Source: Lysobacter_L cavernae
GTDB lineage: Bacteria > Pseudomonadota > Gammaproteobacteria > Xanthomonadales > Xanthomonadaceae
Direction of reading: 5' to 3'
Length of the DNA: 64,000 nt
Assembly: GCF_042648505.1 (NCBI RefSeq)
Contig: NZ_JBHRXK010000002.1
Span: 248,001 to 312,000, forward strand
The notes under the pieces are model-generated. The model saw only the letters and a program-made list of their open reading frames with translations, was not told the origin of the DNA and made no database searches. This document shows, in pieces, positions 43,446-50,871 of this stretch. How positions within the stretch are numbered: the stretch's first letter is position 1; the number at the start of each line of letters is the position of its first letter. The position numbers and the translations under genes are program-made.

Positions 43446-44654
43446 TCAGACCCGCGCCGCGCTGGTCGCGGCCCAATGCACGCGCCAGCGCTGCTTGACC
43501 CCGACCAGGCACAGCGACGCCGCCAGCGCGATGCCGGCGAACAGCCACAGCCCGAGCGCATAACTGCCGACGTGCTGCTTGAGCACGCCCATGCCGGCGG
43601 CCAACAGGAAGCCGCCGACGCCGCCGGCCATGCCGATCAATCCGGTCATCAGGCCGATGTCGGCAGCGAAGCGCTGCGGCACCAGTTGAAACACCGCGCC
43701 GTTGCCGGCGCCCAGGCACAGCAGCGCGACCACGAACAGCGCCACCGTCGCCGCCGCGCCGCCGATGCCGAGCGCCACCGCGGCGATCAGCACCGCGACC
43801 GCGACGTACACCGCCTGCAGCGTGCGCGTGCCGCCGATGCGGTCGGCCATCACGCCACCGAGCGGGCGCATGCCCGAGCCGGCCATCACGCAGGCCGCGG
43901 TGGCCCAGCCGGCCGCCTTCGGCGAGAAGCCGAACTCGTCGTGGAAATAGCCCGGCAACACGCCGGCGAAACCGACAAAACCGCCGAAGGTGACCGCATA
44001 GAACAGCATGAACCACCACGAATCGCGGTTGCCGACCAGCACGCGGCCGTAATCGGACAGGTGCCGCTGTGGCACCGTCACCGGCGCGTCCTTGGCCCAG
44101 CGCGCGAACACCAGCAGCACCAGCACCAGCGGGATGCAGGCCAGGCCGAACACCTGCTGGAAGCCAAACGCCGTCGCCAGCATCGGCGCGAACAGTGCCG
44201 CCAGCACCGTGCCGGAATTGCCGGCACCGGCGATTCCCAGCGCGGTGCCCTGGTGCTGCGGCGGATACCAGCGCGAGGCCAGCGGCAGCGCCACCGCGAA
44301 CGAGGCGCCGGCCACACCGAGCATCGCGCCCAGCAGCAGCATCTGCGCGAAGCTGTGCACGCCCAGCGTCCACGCCGCCAGCAACGCCGCGATCACCACC
44401 ACCTGCGCCAGCACGCCGGTGCGCTTGGCACCGATCCGGTCGGCCAGCAGGCCCAGGAACAGGCGCAACACCGCACCACACAGGATCGGCACCGCCACCA
44501 TCAGCGCGCGCTGCTGCGTGTCCAGCTGCAGCGCCTGCGCGATCTGCACCTGCAACGGCCCCAGCAGGTACCACACCATGAAACTCAGGTCGAAATACAA
44601 AAACGCCGACAACAACGTGGGCGTATGCCCGGCCTGCCAGAACGAACGATTCAT
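43446..44654 (-). CDS. Nitrate/nitrite MFS transporter (NarK/NasA type)
   Basis: A 402-residue inner-membrane protein with twelve hydrophobic segments. It has the nitrate signatures of the NNP family, GIAGAGNSGTVLAALFAP (helix 5) and LCLGAGNGAVFQLVPQRF (helix 11). FLYFDLSFMVWYLLGPL forms helix 1 and RIGAKR the loop 2-3 motif. It is the first gene after the antitermination leader (44733-44842) and opens the operon. It should take up nitrate, and perhaps export nitrite, for assimilation. Confidence 0.92.
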   Translation of the reverse strand: MNRSFWQAGHTPTLLSAFLYFDLSFMVWYLLGPLQVQIAQALQLDTQQRALMVAVPILCGAVLRLFLGLLADRIGAKRTGVLAQVVVIAALLAAWTLGVHSFAQMLLLGAMLGVAGASFAVALPLASRWYPPQHQGTALGIAGAGNSGTVLAALFAPMLATAFGFQQVFGLACIPLVLVLLVFARWAKDAPVTVPQRHLSDYGRVLVGNRDSWWFMLFYAVTFGGFVGFAGVLPGYFHDEFGFSPKAAGWATAACVMAGSGMRPLGGVMADRIGGTRTLQAVYVAVAVLIAAVALGIGGAAATVALFVVALLCLGAGNGAVFQLVPQRFAADIGLMTGLIGMAGGVGGFLLAAGMGVLKQHVGSYALGLWLFAGIALAASLCLVGVKQRWRVHWAATSAARV

Positions 44655-44732
44655 CCGCGCAATCTCCGGTCGAAGACCGCTGCGCCGCGCGGAATCACCG
44701 CCGGCGACAACGACTGCAAAGGGTGGAGAAAC

Positions 44733-44771
44733 AAAAAACGGCGCCTACCGGTTCGCACCGGGAGACGCCGT
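44733..44771 (-). terminator. Leader terminator of the nitrate operon
   Basis: On the minus strand the arms ACGGCGTCTCCCGGT and ACCGGTAGGCGCCGT pair around GCGA, followed directly by TTTTTT. It lies about 80 bases before the transporter start and after two ANTAR-type hairpins, so readthrough should depend on NasT. It is the textbook attenuator position for NasR/NasT systems. Confidence 0.85.
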
Positions 44772-44784
44772 CGTCTTGGCTTGC

Positions 44785-44842
44785 CGGACCGCCGTTGGCC
44801 CGCTCGCCGGATCTGGTTGTCACGGGCACGTCGTTGCACCCG
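44785..44842 (-). ncRNA. ANTAR-binding two-hairpin leader RNA
   Basis: Transcribed leftward, hairpin P1 (44842-44823) has a seven-pair stem CGGGTGC/GTGCCCG, including two wobble pairs, around hexaloop AACGAC. Hairpin P2 (44802-44785) has a six-pair stem CGGGCC/GGTCCG around hexaloop AACGGC. Both loops have A at position 1 and G at position 4, the rule established for ANTAR-protein targets, and the hairpins are 20 bases apart. The terminator hairpin starts 13 bases later. NasT, encoded upstream, carries an ANTAR domain and should bind here to prevent termination when nitrate is present. Confidence 0.85.
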
Positions 44843-44854
44843 CAGGTATTACTA

Positions 44855-44871
44855 AGCAATCAGCGTGCCAA
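44855..44871 (-). promoter_or_regulatory. Sigma-54 promoter of the nitrate operon
   Basis: Reading leftward, TTGGCACG-CTGA-TTGCT matches the -24/-12 consensus TGGCACG-N4-TTGCW, with GG and GC ten bases apart. The implied transcript start is near 44844, two bases before hairpin P1, so the antitermination leader begins at the very 5' end. Confidence 0.85.
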
Positions 44872-44977
44872 CTTATGACGGCATGCCGGCACCGATCGAA
44901 TCCGTCGTCAATTCAAGCAGTTGGATCACCGCCTTGGGCCACGGGCCGGCGATCGAACCGGTCGGCCGCAACGCAAG

Positions 44978-44994
44978 CGCACCAGTTGCGTGCA
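44978..44994. promoter_or_regulatory. NtrC-type enhancer site, proximal
   Basis: CGCACCAGTTGCGTGCA fits the GCAC-N7-GTGC core of NtrC sites. It is about 140 bases upstream of the inferred sigma-54 transcript start. Confidence 0.65.
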
Positions 44995-45015
44995 GGCCGC
45001 ACCGCTTTTGTGCAA

Positions 45016-45032
45016 TGCACCATCAAGGTGCC
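45016..45032. promoter_or_regulatory. NtrC-type enhancer site, distal
   Basis: TGCACCATCAAGGTGCC matches the NtrC consensus TGCACC-N5-GGTGCA except for the last base. It is 38 bases centre to centre from the proximal site. It lies just beyond the nasS stop codon. Confidence 0.75.
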
Positions 45033-45043
45033 GGCGGTGACGC

Positions 45044-46132
45044 TTATTCCCAGGCGCTGCCGTCGAACAGGATCGAGCGGCGCGAATCCTGCGCGGGGAC
45101 CGGGACGCCAATGCGGGCGGCGGCGGCGCGGTAGCTGTCCAGCCGGTGCACATTGGCCAACAGCGCATCGTCGGCCGCGCGCTCGGCGGCCGCCAACCAG
45201 CCCCAGCGGCGGAACTGCTGCAGGAACCAGCGCCCGTCCGACAGCCAGGGGAAATTGACGGCACCGCCGTTGTGAAACTGCAGCGCTTGCACCGGCCCGG
45301 CATCGTCAGCGGCGGCGTCAGGCAGCAGGCACTGCGCGATGCGCTCGGCCGGCAGGCCGATCACCTCGGCATCGGCCAGCCACGCCACCGCCTCGCGACG
45401 GTTGGCGCGCTCGTCGAGCCAACGGCAGGCCTCCAGTACCGCTGCGGTGAGCGCGATCGCCGTGTCCGGTTCCAGCGCTGCGAACTCACGCCGGCAGGCC
45501 AGCACCTTCTCCGGATGGCCCGGCCAGATTCGTCCGCTGCGCATCACCCGACGCCCCGCCGCCAGTGCCTGCGCCTGTGTCACCCACGGCTCGCCCGCGC
45601 AGAAGCCGTCCAGTTCGCCGCGGGCCAGCGCATCGGGCATCTGCGATGGCGACAGCGTCACGCTGTCGATCGCGGTCATCGGGTCGACTCCCTGCGCCGC
45701 CAGCCAGTAGTACAGCCACATCGCGTGCGTGCCGGTGGGAAAGGTCTGCGCGAACACCGGCCGCCGCGGCAACGTCGCCAGCAGTTCGGCCAGCGGCCGC
45801 CCCTGCTGCAGCGGCTGCGCCAGCGACGGCGACAGCGCGATCGCCTGGCCGTTGTGGTTGAGCGTGAGCAGGATCGCCAGTTCGCTGCGCGGGCCGCCGA
45901 TGCCGGTTTCCACGCCGTAGACCAGCCCGGCCAGGGCCTGCACCGCATCGAGCTCGCCCGACAACAGCCGGTCGCGGACCGCCGCCCACGACGCCTGCCG
46001 ATGCAGCTGCAGCTGCAAGCCATGCTTGCGATCCAGGCCCAGCCGCACCGCCGCGACCAGCGGTGCGCAGTCGATCAGCGGCATGAAGCCCAGTTGCAGC
46101 GTGCGGCAGCCGTGGTTGCGTGTCTGGCTCAT
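45044..46132 (-). CDS. nasS: Nitrate sensor NasS
   Basis: A 362-residue cytoplasmic protein related to the nitrate-binding NrtA/CmpA proteins but without a signal peptide. LQLGFMPLIDCAPLVAAVRLG opens the bilobal fold (given in part). FPTGTHAMWLYYWLAA and DGFCAGEPWVTQA are typical of the nitrate-binding branch. In the characterised NasS-NasT pairs of Paracoccus, Azotobacter and Bradyrhizobium, NasS holds NasT inactive until nitrate binds. It starts seven bases after the nasT stop, so the two are made together. Confidence 0.9.
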   Translation of the reverse strand: MSQTRNHGCRTLQLGFMPLIDCAPLVAAVRLGLDRKHGLQLQLHRQASWAAVRDRLLSGELDAVQALAGLVYGVETGIGGPRSELAILLTLNHNGQAIALSPSLAQPLQQGRPLAELLATLPRRPVFAQTFPTGTHAMWLYYWLAAQGVDPMTAIDSVTLSPSQMPDALARGELDGFCAGEPWVTQAQALAAGRRVMRSGRIWPGHPEKVLACRREFAALEPDTAIALTAAVLEACRWLDERANRREAVAWLADAEVIGLPAERIAQCLLPDAAADDAGPVQALQFHNGGAVNFPWLSDGRWFLQQFRRWGWLAAAERAADDALLANVHRLDSYRAAAARIGVPVPAQDSRRSILFDGSAWE

Positions 46133-46139
46133 GCCGGCC

Positions 46140-46754
46140 TCATCCCAGTAGATCGGCCATGGCGATGATCCGGCGGGCCACGTCCGCCAGCTTCAAGCCC
46201 TGGTTCATGGCCTGCTGGCGCAGCGCGGCATAGGCCTGGGCCTCGCTCATGCCGCGCTTCTCCATCAGCAGTCCTTTGGCACGGTCGATCAGCTTGCGCT
46301 CGTCCAGTTTGCACTGCACTTCGTCGAGCTTACGGCGCACGTCCGCCTGCTGCTCGAAGCGGGCCAGCGCCACCTGAATGATCGGCGCCAGCCGCGCCGG
46401 TGCCAGCCCGTCGACGACGTAGGCGGTGACGCCGGCACCGACCGCGGCACGGATCAACTGGTCGTTGCCGTCGGCCGAGAACATCACCACCGGCCGCGGC
46501 GCATGGCGATGCACCAGCGCCAATTGCTCCAGCGTGTCGCGCGAAGGCGAATCGACGTCGACGATGACCACGTCGGGCTGCTGCGATTCCACCGCCTTCA
46601 ACAGTTCCCGCGCCGACGCCACTTCGGCCAGCACCTCGTGGCCGGCGGCAAGCAGCGTCTGGCGCAGCTCGCCGATCGGCTTGTGGGTATCGTTGACCAG
46701 CAGAATGCGCAGCACCGCGGGCAGCACCGAAGTGGAAGGAGTGGTTCGTTGCAT
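46140..46754 (-). CDS. nasT: ANTAR-domain transcription antiterminator NasT
   Basis: A 204-residue regulator. The N-terminal receiver-like domain (LRILLVNDTHKPIGELR, VVIVDVDSPSRD) is followed by a coiled-coil linker and a C-terminal ANTAR domain (KLIDRAKGLLMEKRGMSE..AYAALRQQAM). ANTAR domains bind paired hexaloop hairpins in leader RNA, and such a leader is found in this operon at 44785-44842. ATG 46754 is chosen; in-frame ATGs at 46769 and 46784 are possible. The start lies in a perfect eight-base palindrome (46748-46767). The gene is divergent from cysG. Confidence 0.9.
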   Translation of the reverse strand: MQRTTPSTSVLPAVLRILLVNDTHKPIGELRQTLLAAGHEVLAEVASARELLKAVESQQPDVVIVDVDSPSRDTLEQLALVHRHAPRPVVMFSADGNDQLIRAAVGAGVTAYVVDGLAPARLAPIIQVALARFEQQADVRRKLDEVQCKLDERKLIDRAKGLLMEKRGMSEAQAYAALRQQAMNQGLKLADVARRIIAMADLLG

Positions 46755-46767
46755 GTTGCCATGCAAC
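46748..46767. promoter_or_regulatory. Palindrome over the nasT start region
   Basis: GTTGCATG and CATGCAAC form perfect eight-base arms around TTGC in the short divergent space between nasT and cysG. It could be an operator or an mRNA hairpin covering the nasT start. Which one cannot be told from sequence. Confidence 0.4.
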
Positions 46768-46801
46768 ATTAGCGTCTGCAGCATCCTCTGGAGCGATCCG
46801 A

Positions 46802-47770
46802 ATGGCCTTGTATCCCCTGTTCGCCAACCTGTCCGGCCGCGAGGTGCTGGTGGTCGGCGGCGGCGAAGTGGCGACACGCAAGATCGAAGCCCTGCTCGAC
46901 GCCGACGCCCACGTGCTGGTCCATGCCCACGCGCTCGACGACACGCTGTCGCAGTGGTTGCAGCAAGGGCGGCTGCAGCGCCTGTACGGGGACTTCGATC
47001 CCGATTGGCTGGAGCGGGTCTGGCTGGTGGTGGCGGCCACCGACGACCGCGCGTTCAACGCCCGCCTGGCCGACGAGGCGCAGCGGCGCCGGCGCCTGGT
47101 CAACATCGTCGACGACGCCGAGCTGTCCAGTTTCCACGTCCCGGCGGTCGTGGCCCGCGCACCGTTGCAGGTGGCGATCTCCTCCGGTGGCGCCGCGCCG
47201 ATGCTGGCGCGACGCCTGCGCGAGCAGTTGGAAGCGCAGTTGGACGACTCCCTCGGCAAGCTCGCCGCCTTGTTCGCACGCCATCGCGGCACGATCCGCG
47301 CGCGCCTGCCGCAGCTGGCGCAACGCCGGCAGTGGTTCGACACGATGCTCGACGGCGCGGTCGCCGAACTGCTGCGCACCGGCCAGGATGCTGCGGCCGA
47401 AGCGACCCTCGTCGCCGCCCTGCACCAGGTCACGCAGGCGCCGCTGCGCGGCCGGGTCAGCCTGATCGGCTGCGACGACGGCGACCCGGGCCGGCTGACG
47501 CTGCGCGCGCTGCGCACGATGAACCAGGCCGACGTGCTGCTGTACGACGCCGAGGTCGCCGCGACCGTGCAGGCGCTGGCGCGACGCGACGCCGAACGCC
47601 TGCCGATGCCGCCCGCACCGGCCGCGCGGCAGGCGCTACTGCTGCTGCACGCCGGCGCTGGCCGCCACGTCGTCTGGCTGCAGGCCGGTGTCGCGCTGCG
47701 GACACCGCCGCCGGTGGCACTGGTGGCTGAGCTGGCCGCGCACGACATCGCCTGCGACGCGGCCGGCTGA
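46802..47770 (+). CDS. cysG: Siroheme synthase: precorrin-2 dehydrogenase/ferrochelatase with a truncated methyltransferase tail
   Basis: A 322-residue protein. Residues 1 to about 205 form the CysG-B/Met8 domain: FANLSGREVLVVGGGEVATRK is the NAD-binding loop (given in part), then VWLVVAATDDRAFNARLADEA, FHVPAVVARAPLQVAISSGG and a dimer domain. This part oxidises precorrin-2 and inserts iron. The remaining roughly 105 residues begin like a SUMT domain (GRVSLIGCDDGDPGRLTLRA) but lack the RLKGGDP-type motif and most of the fold. The methyltransferase half is therefore degenerate, and cobA at 36549 should supply that step. It starts with GGAG eight bases before the ATG and is divergent from nasT. 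Confidence 0.88.
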   Translation: MALYPLFANLSGREVLVVGGGEVATRKIEALLDADAHVLVHAHALDDTLSQWLQQGRLQRLYGDFDPDWLERVWLVVAATDDRAFNARLADEAQRRRRLVNIVDDAELSSFHVPAVVARAPLQVAISSGGAAPMLARRLREQLEAQLDDSLGKLAALFARHRGTIRARLPQLAQRRQWFDTMLDGAVAELLRTGQDAAAEATLVAALHQVTQAPLRGRVSLIGCDDGDPGRLTLRALRTMNQADVLLYDAEVAATVQALARRDAERLPMPPAPAARQALLLLHAGAGRHVVWLQAGVALRTPPPVALVAELAAHDIACDAAG

Positions 47771-47810
47771 GCCGCAGCGGCGGCACCAGACGCCGCTGCT
47801 GGCGCCGACA

Positions 47811-49241
47811 TCAGCCCTGCATCTGCTCCAGCTCCTTGCCCTTGGTCTCGTGCACGCAGCGCAGCACGAAGAACACCGAGACCACCGCCGCAGCCAGGTA
47901 CAGACCGTAGGTCGCGGCCAGGCCGATGCCGGCGAGCAGGATCGGGAGGCTCACCGTGATGATGAAGTTGGATGTCCACTGCGCCGCACCGGCCACCGCC
48001 AGGCCGGAGCCGCGGATCTGGTTCGGGAACATCTCGCCCAGCATCACCCACATCACCGGGCCCCATGACACGTTGAAGAACACCACGTAGGCATTGGCCG
48101 CGACCAGCGCCAGCACGCCCATGCCGTCGGACAGCTGCAGCTTGCCGCTGGCGTCGAGGGTGCCGGTGGCGAACGCGACCACCACCCCGGCCAACGCCAC
48201 CGCCATGCCGGCCGAGCCGATCCACAGCAAGGGCTTGCGCCCGACCTTGTCGATCAGCGCCACCGTTACCAGGCAGGCGCCGATGCTGAGCGCGCCGGAC
48301 AGCACGTTGATCAGCAGCGCGTGCTCCTCGGAAAAACCGACCGCCTGCCACAACACCGCGCCGTAATAGAACACCACGTTGATGCCGACCAGCTGCTGGA
48401 ACGTGGCCAAACCGATGCCGACCCAGACGATCGGGCGTAACTTGCCGGTGGCCTGGTTGATCAGGTCCGACAGCCGCGGGCGGTGGTGGTCGGCCGACAG
48501 CGAGGCGCCGATCTCGGCCAGCTTGGTGTCGGCCTCGGCCGCGCCGTACAAGCGGGTCAGCACGCGCCGCGCATCGTCCAGGCGGCGCTTGACGACGAGG
48601 TAGCGCGGGCTCTCCGGAATCAGCAGCAGCAACAACAGGAACAGCAGCGACGGAATCGCCTGCATCCAGAACATCCAGCGCCAGGCCTCCTGGCCAGCCC
48701 ACAGCGGCTGCGTCGAGGCACCGGCCGCCTTGGCCAGCAGGTAGTTGCTCAGGAACGCGCAGAACAGGCCGCCGATGATCGCGATCTGCTGCACCGTCGC
48801 CAGCCGGCCGCGATAGCGCGCCGGCGCGACCTCGGCGATGTAGGCCGGCGACATCACGCTGGCCGCGCCGACCGCGAAACCACCGAGCACGCGCGCGAAC
48901 ACGAACCACAGCGAGCTGTGCGCGGCACCGGCGCCGAGCGCCGACAGCAGGAACAGCGCCGCGGCGATGATCAGCACCGAACGCCGGCCCCAGCGGTCGG
49001 CGAGACGGCCGGCGAAGAACGCACCGATCGCGCAGCCCAGCAGCATCGAGGCGACCTCGAAGCCGAGCCCGGCCTTGCTTGAACCGAACGCCTGCTGCAG
49101 GCCGTCGACGGTGCCGTTGATGACGCCGCTGTCAAAACCGAACAGGAAGCCGCCGATGGTGGCGACGCAGCTGATCAGGACGATGAAACCGGTGTTTTCC
49201 GCGCCGCGCATGGCCGCGGCATCGAGGGTGGTGCTGTTCAT
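47811..49241 (-). CDS. Sugar porter, probably xylose (XylE-like MFS)
   Basis: A 476-residue inner-membrane proton symporter with twelve hydrophobic segments. Sugar-porter signatures are all present: GFLFGFDSGVINGTVDGLQ, GRLADRWGRRS, PAYIAEVAPARYRGRL, IPESPRYLV, QQLVGINVVFYYG and HETKGKELE. Downstream on this strand of the xylose isomerase gene, it is the likely route for xylose released from xyloglucan. ATG 49241 gives MNSTTLDAAAMRG; the few extra upstream residues look non-family. Glucose uptake is an alternative. Confidence 0.88.
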   Translation of the reverse strand: MNSTTLDAAAMRGAENTGFIVLISCVATIGGFLFGFDSGVINGTVDGLQQAFGSSKAGLGFEVASMLLGCAIGAFFAGRLADRWGRRSVLIIAAALFLLSALGAGAAHSSLWFVFARVLGGFAVGAASVMSPAYIAEVAPARYRGRLATVQQIAIIGGLFCAFLSNYLLAKAAGASTQPLWAGQEAWRWMFWMQAIPSLLFLLLLLLIPESPRYLVVKRRLDDARRVLTRLYGAAEADTKLAEIGASLSADHHRPRLSDLINQATGKLRPIVWVGIGLATFQQLVGINVVFYYGAVLWQAVGFSEEHALLINVLSGALSIGACLVTVALIDKVGRKPLLWIGSAGMAVALAGVVVAFATGTLDASGKLQLSDGMGVLALVAANAYVVFFNVSWGPVMWVMLGEMFPNQIRGSGLAVAGAAQWTSNFIITVSLPILLAGIGLAATYGLYLAAAVVSVFFVLRCVHETKGKELEQMQG

Positions 49242-49276
49242 GTCGTCGTTCTTCTCGTGATGTTCTTGACCGCCCC

Positions 49277-49342
49277 GCACCCGGACTCGCGGCCCGGGTG
49301 CCCCTCCACCTTCGCCATCCCCGCTTTAGCGGGAATGACGAG
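49277..49342. repeat. Two hairpins between xylA and the sugar porter
   Basis: GCACCCGG/CCGGGTGC (49277-49301) is followed by a REP unit CCCCGCTTTAGCGGGAATGA near 49318-49337, of the same family as the one at 2716. The 111-base gap between the genes has no other feature. Confidence 0.6.
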
Positions 49343-49352
49343 CAAAGCCCGT

Positions 49353-50690
49353 TTACCGCAGCAGGTACTGGTTGAGCAGGTTCTCGTACTGCTCCTGGCG
49401 GCCACTGAGCTTCGCCGGCTCGCCGCTCTTGAGCGCCAATGCATGCAGGTCGGACAGCCCCAGCTGGCCGTTCGCGAACTCCTTGCCGGCACCGCTGTCG
49501 AAGCTGGCGTAGCGCTGCGCGCGCCACTGCTCCCACGGCGAATCGTTGAGCAGCGCGTGCGCCACTTCCAGGCCGCGCGCGAACGCGTCCATGCCGCCGA
49601 TATGCGCCATGAACAGGTCCTGTGCATCGGTCGACTCACGCCGCACCTTGGCGTCGAAGTTCAACCCGCCCGGGGCCAGCCCGCCCTGGCGCAGCACCAC
49701 CAGCATCGCGCCGACGGTGTCGTACAGGTCCGTCGGGAACTGGTCGGTGTCCCAGCCGTTCTGGGCGTTGCCACGGTTGGCGTCGATGCTGCCAAGCAGG
49801 CCGTGATCGGAGGCGACCTGCAGGTCGTGCTCGAAGGTGTGGCCTGACAGCGTGGCGTGGTTGGCCTCGATGTTGAGCTTGAAGTCCCGGTCCAGTCCGT
49901 GCTTTTGCAGGAAGCCGGCGACGGTGGCGCTGTCGAAGTCGTACTGGTGCTTCATCGGCTCCATCGGCTTGGGCTCGATCAGGAACACGCCCTTGAAGCC
50001 GATGCTGCGGCCGTAATCACGCGCCATGGTCAGGAAGCGCGCGAAGTGCTCCAGCTCGCGCTTCATGTCGGTGTTGTGCAGGCAGGCGTAGCCTTCGCGG
50101 CCGCCCCAGAACACGTAGTTCTCACCGCCCAGCTCGACGGTGGCGTCGAGCGCCGCCTTGACCTGCACCGCCGCGCGCGCGACCACCGCAAAATCCGGAT
50201 TGGTCGCCGCACCGTTCATGTAGCGCGGGTGCGAGAACAGGTTGGCCGTGCCCCACAGCAGCTTCACGCCGGTCGCCTGCTGGCGTTCCTTGGCCATCGC
50301 CACCAGGTGCTTGAGGTTCTTCTCGTACGGGCCGATGTCCTCGGCGTCCGGCGCCAGGTCGATGTCGTGGAAGCAGTAGTACGGCACGCCGAGCTTGGTG
50401 AAGAACTCGAACGCGGCGTCGAGCTTGGCCTCGGCGCGCGCCAGTGGTGCGTCGGCGGCGTCCCACGGGTAGTTGCGCGTGCCCGGGCCGAACGGATCGT
50501 GGCCGGCGTTGCAGAAGCTGTGCCAGTAGCACACCGCGAAGCGCAGGTGCTCGGCCATGGTCTTGTCGCCGACTTTCTTGGTGGCGTCGTAGACCTTGAA
50601 GGCCAGCGGATTGTCGGAATCGCGTCCCTCGAACGCGATGCGGCCGATGCCGGGGAAGTATTCCTGGGCGCCGATGTAGGGAGTGGTCAT
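49353..50690 (-). CDS. xylA: Xylose isomerase
   Basis: A 445-residue cytoplasmic enzyme converting D-xylose to D-xylulose. Its length and motifs fit the class II family: YYCFHDIDLAP with the catalytic His (108) and Asp, YVFWGGREGYACLHNTDM, LIEPKPMEPMKHQYDFD with metal ligands Glu239/Lys241, and NIEANHATLSGHTFEHDL. ATG 50690 (MTTPYIGAQEYFPGIG) is the family start. It connects the alpha-xylosidase of the locus to pentose metabolism. No xylulokinase gene is in the window. Between it and GH95 lie 181 bases without a visible gene. Confidence 0.95.
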   Translation of the reverse strand: MTTPYIGAQEYFPGIGRIAFEGRDSDNPLAFKVYDATKKVGDKTMAEHLRFAVCYWHSFCNAGHDPFGPGTRNYPWDAADAPLARAEAKLDAAFEFFTKLGVPYYCFHDIDLAPDAEDIGPYEKNLKHLVAMAKERQQATGVKLLWGTANLFSHPRYMNGAATNPDFAVVARAAVQVKAALDATVELGGENYVFWGGREGYACLHNTDMKRELEHFARFLTMARDYGRSIGFKGVFLIEPKPMEPMKHQYDFDSATVAGFLQKHGLDRDFKLNIEANHATLSGHTFEHDLQVASDHGLLGSIDANRGNAQNGWDTDQFPTDLYDTVGAMLVVLRQGGLAPGGLNFDAKVRRESTDAQDLFMAHIGGMDAFARGLEVAHALLNDSPWEQWRAQRYASFDSGAGKEFANGQLGLSDLHALALKSGEPAKLSGRQEQYENLLNQYLLR

Positions 50691-50871
50691 GGGGATATTC
50701 TCGGAGGGGTGACAGAACGGGAGGCGGCTACAGCGACGCCGAACGCGGCGCCTTCGGCCTGCACAGGCACGGCCCTGCATGGCGACGACGTTGCGCTGCG
50801 ACGGGCCGTAAGCGCGCCGCTTGACACCGCGGGTGCCGACGTCGAGACCGGGTAGCGACTCATGCGAGCGC

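Noticed and set aside
47460..47770. Frameshift in cysG hiding a complete methyltransferase domain
   Set aside because: I looked in the other frames past 47460 for the missing SUMT motifs and saw none before the convergent transporter gene at 47811; truncation fits better.
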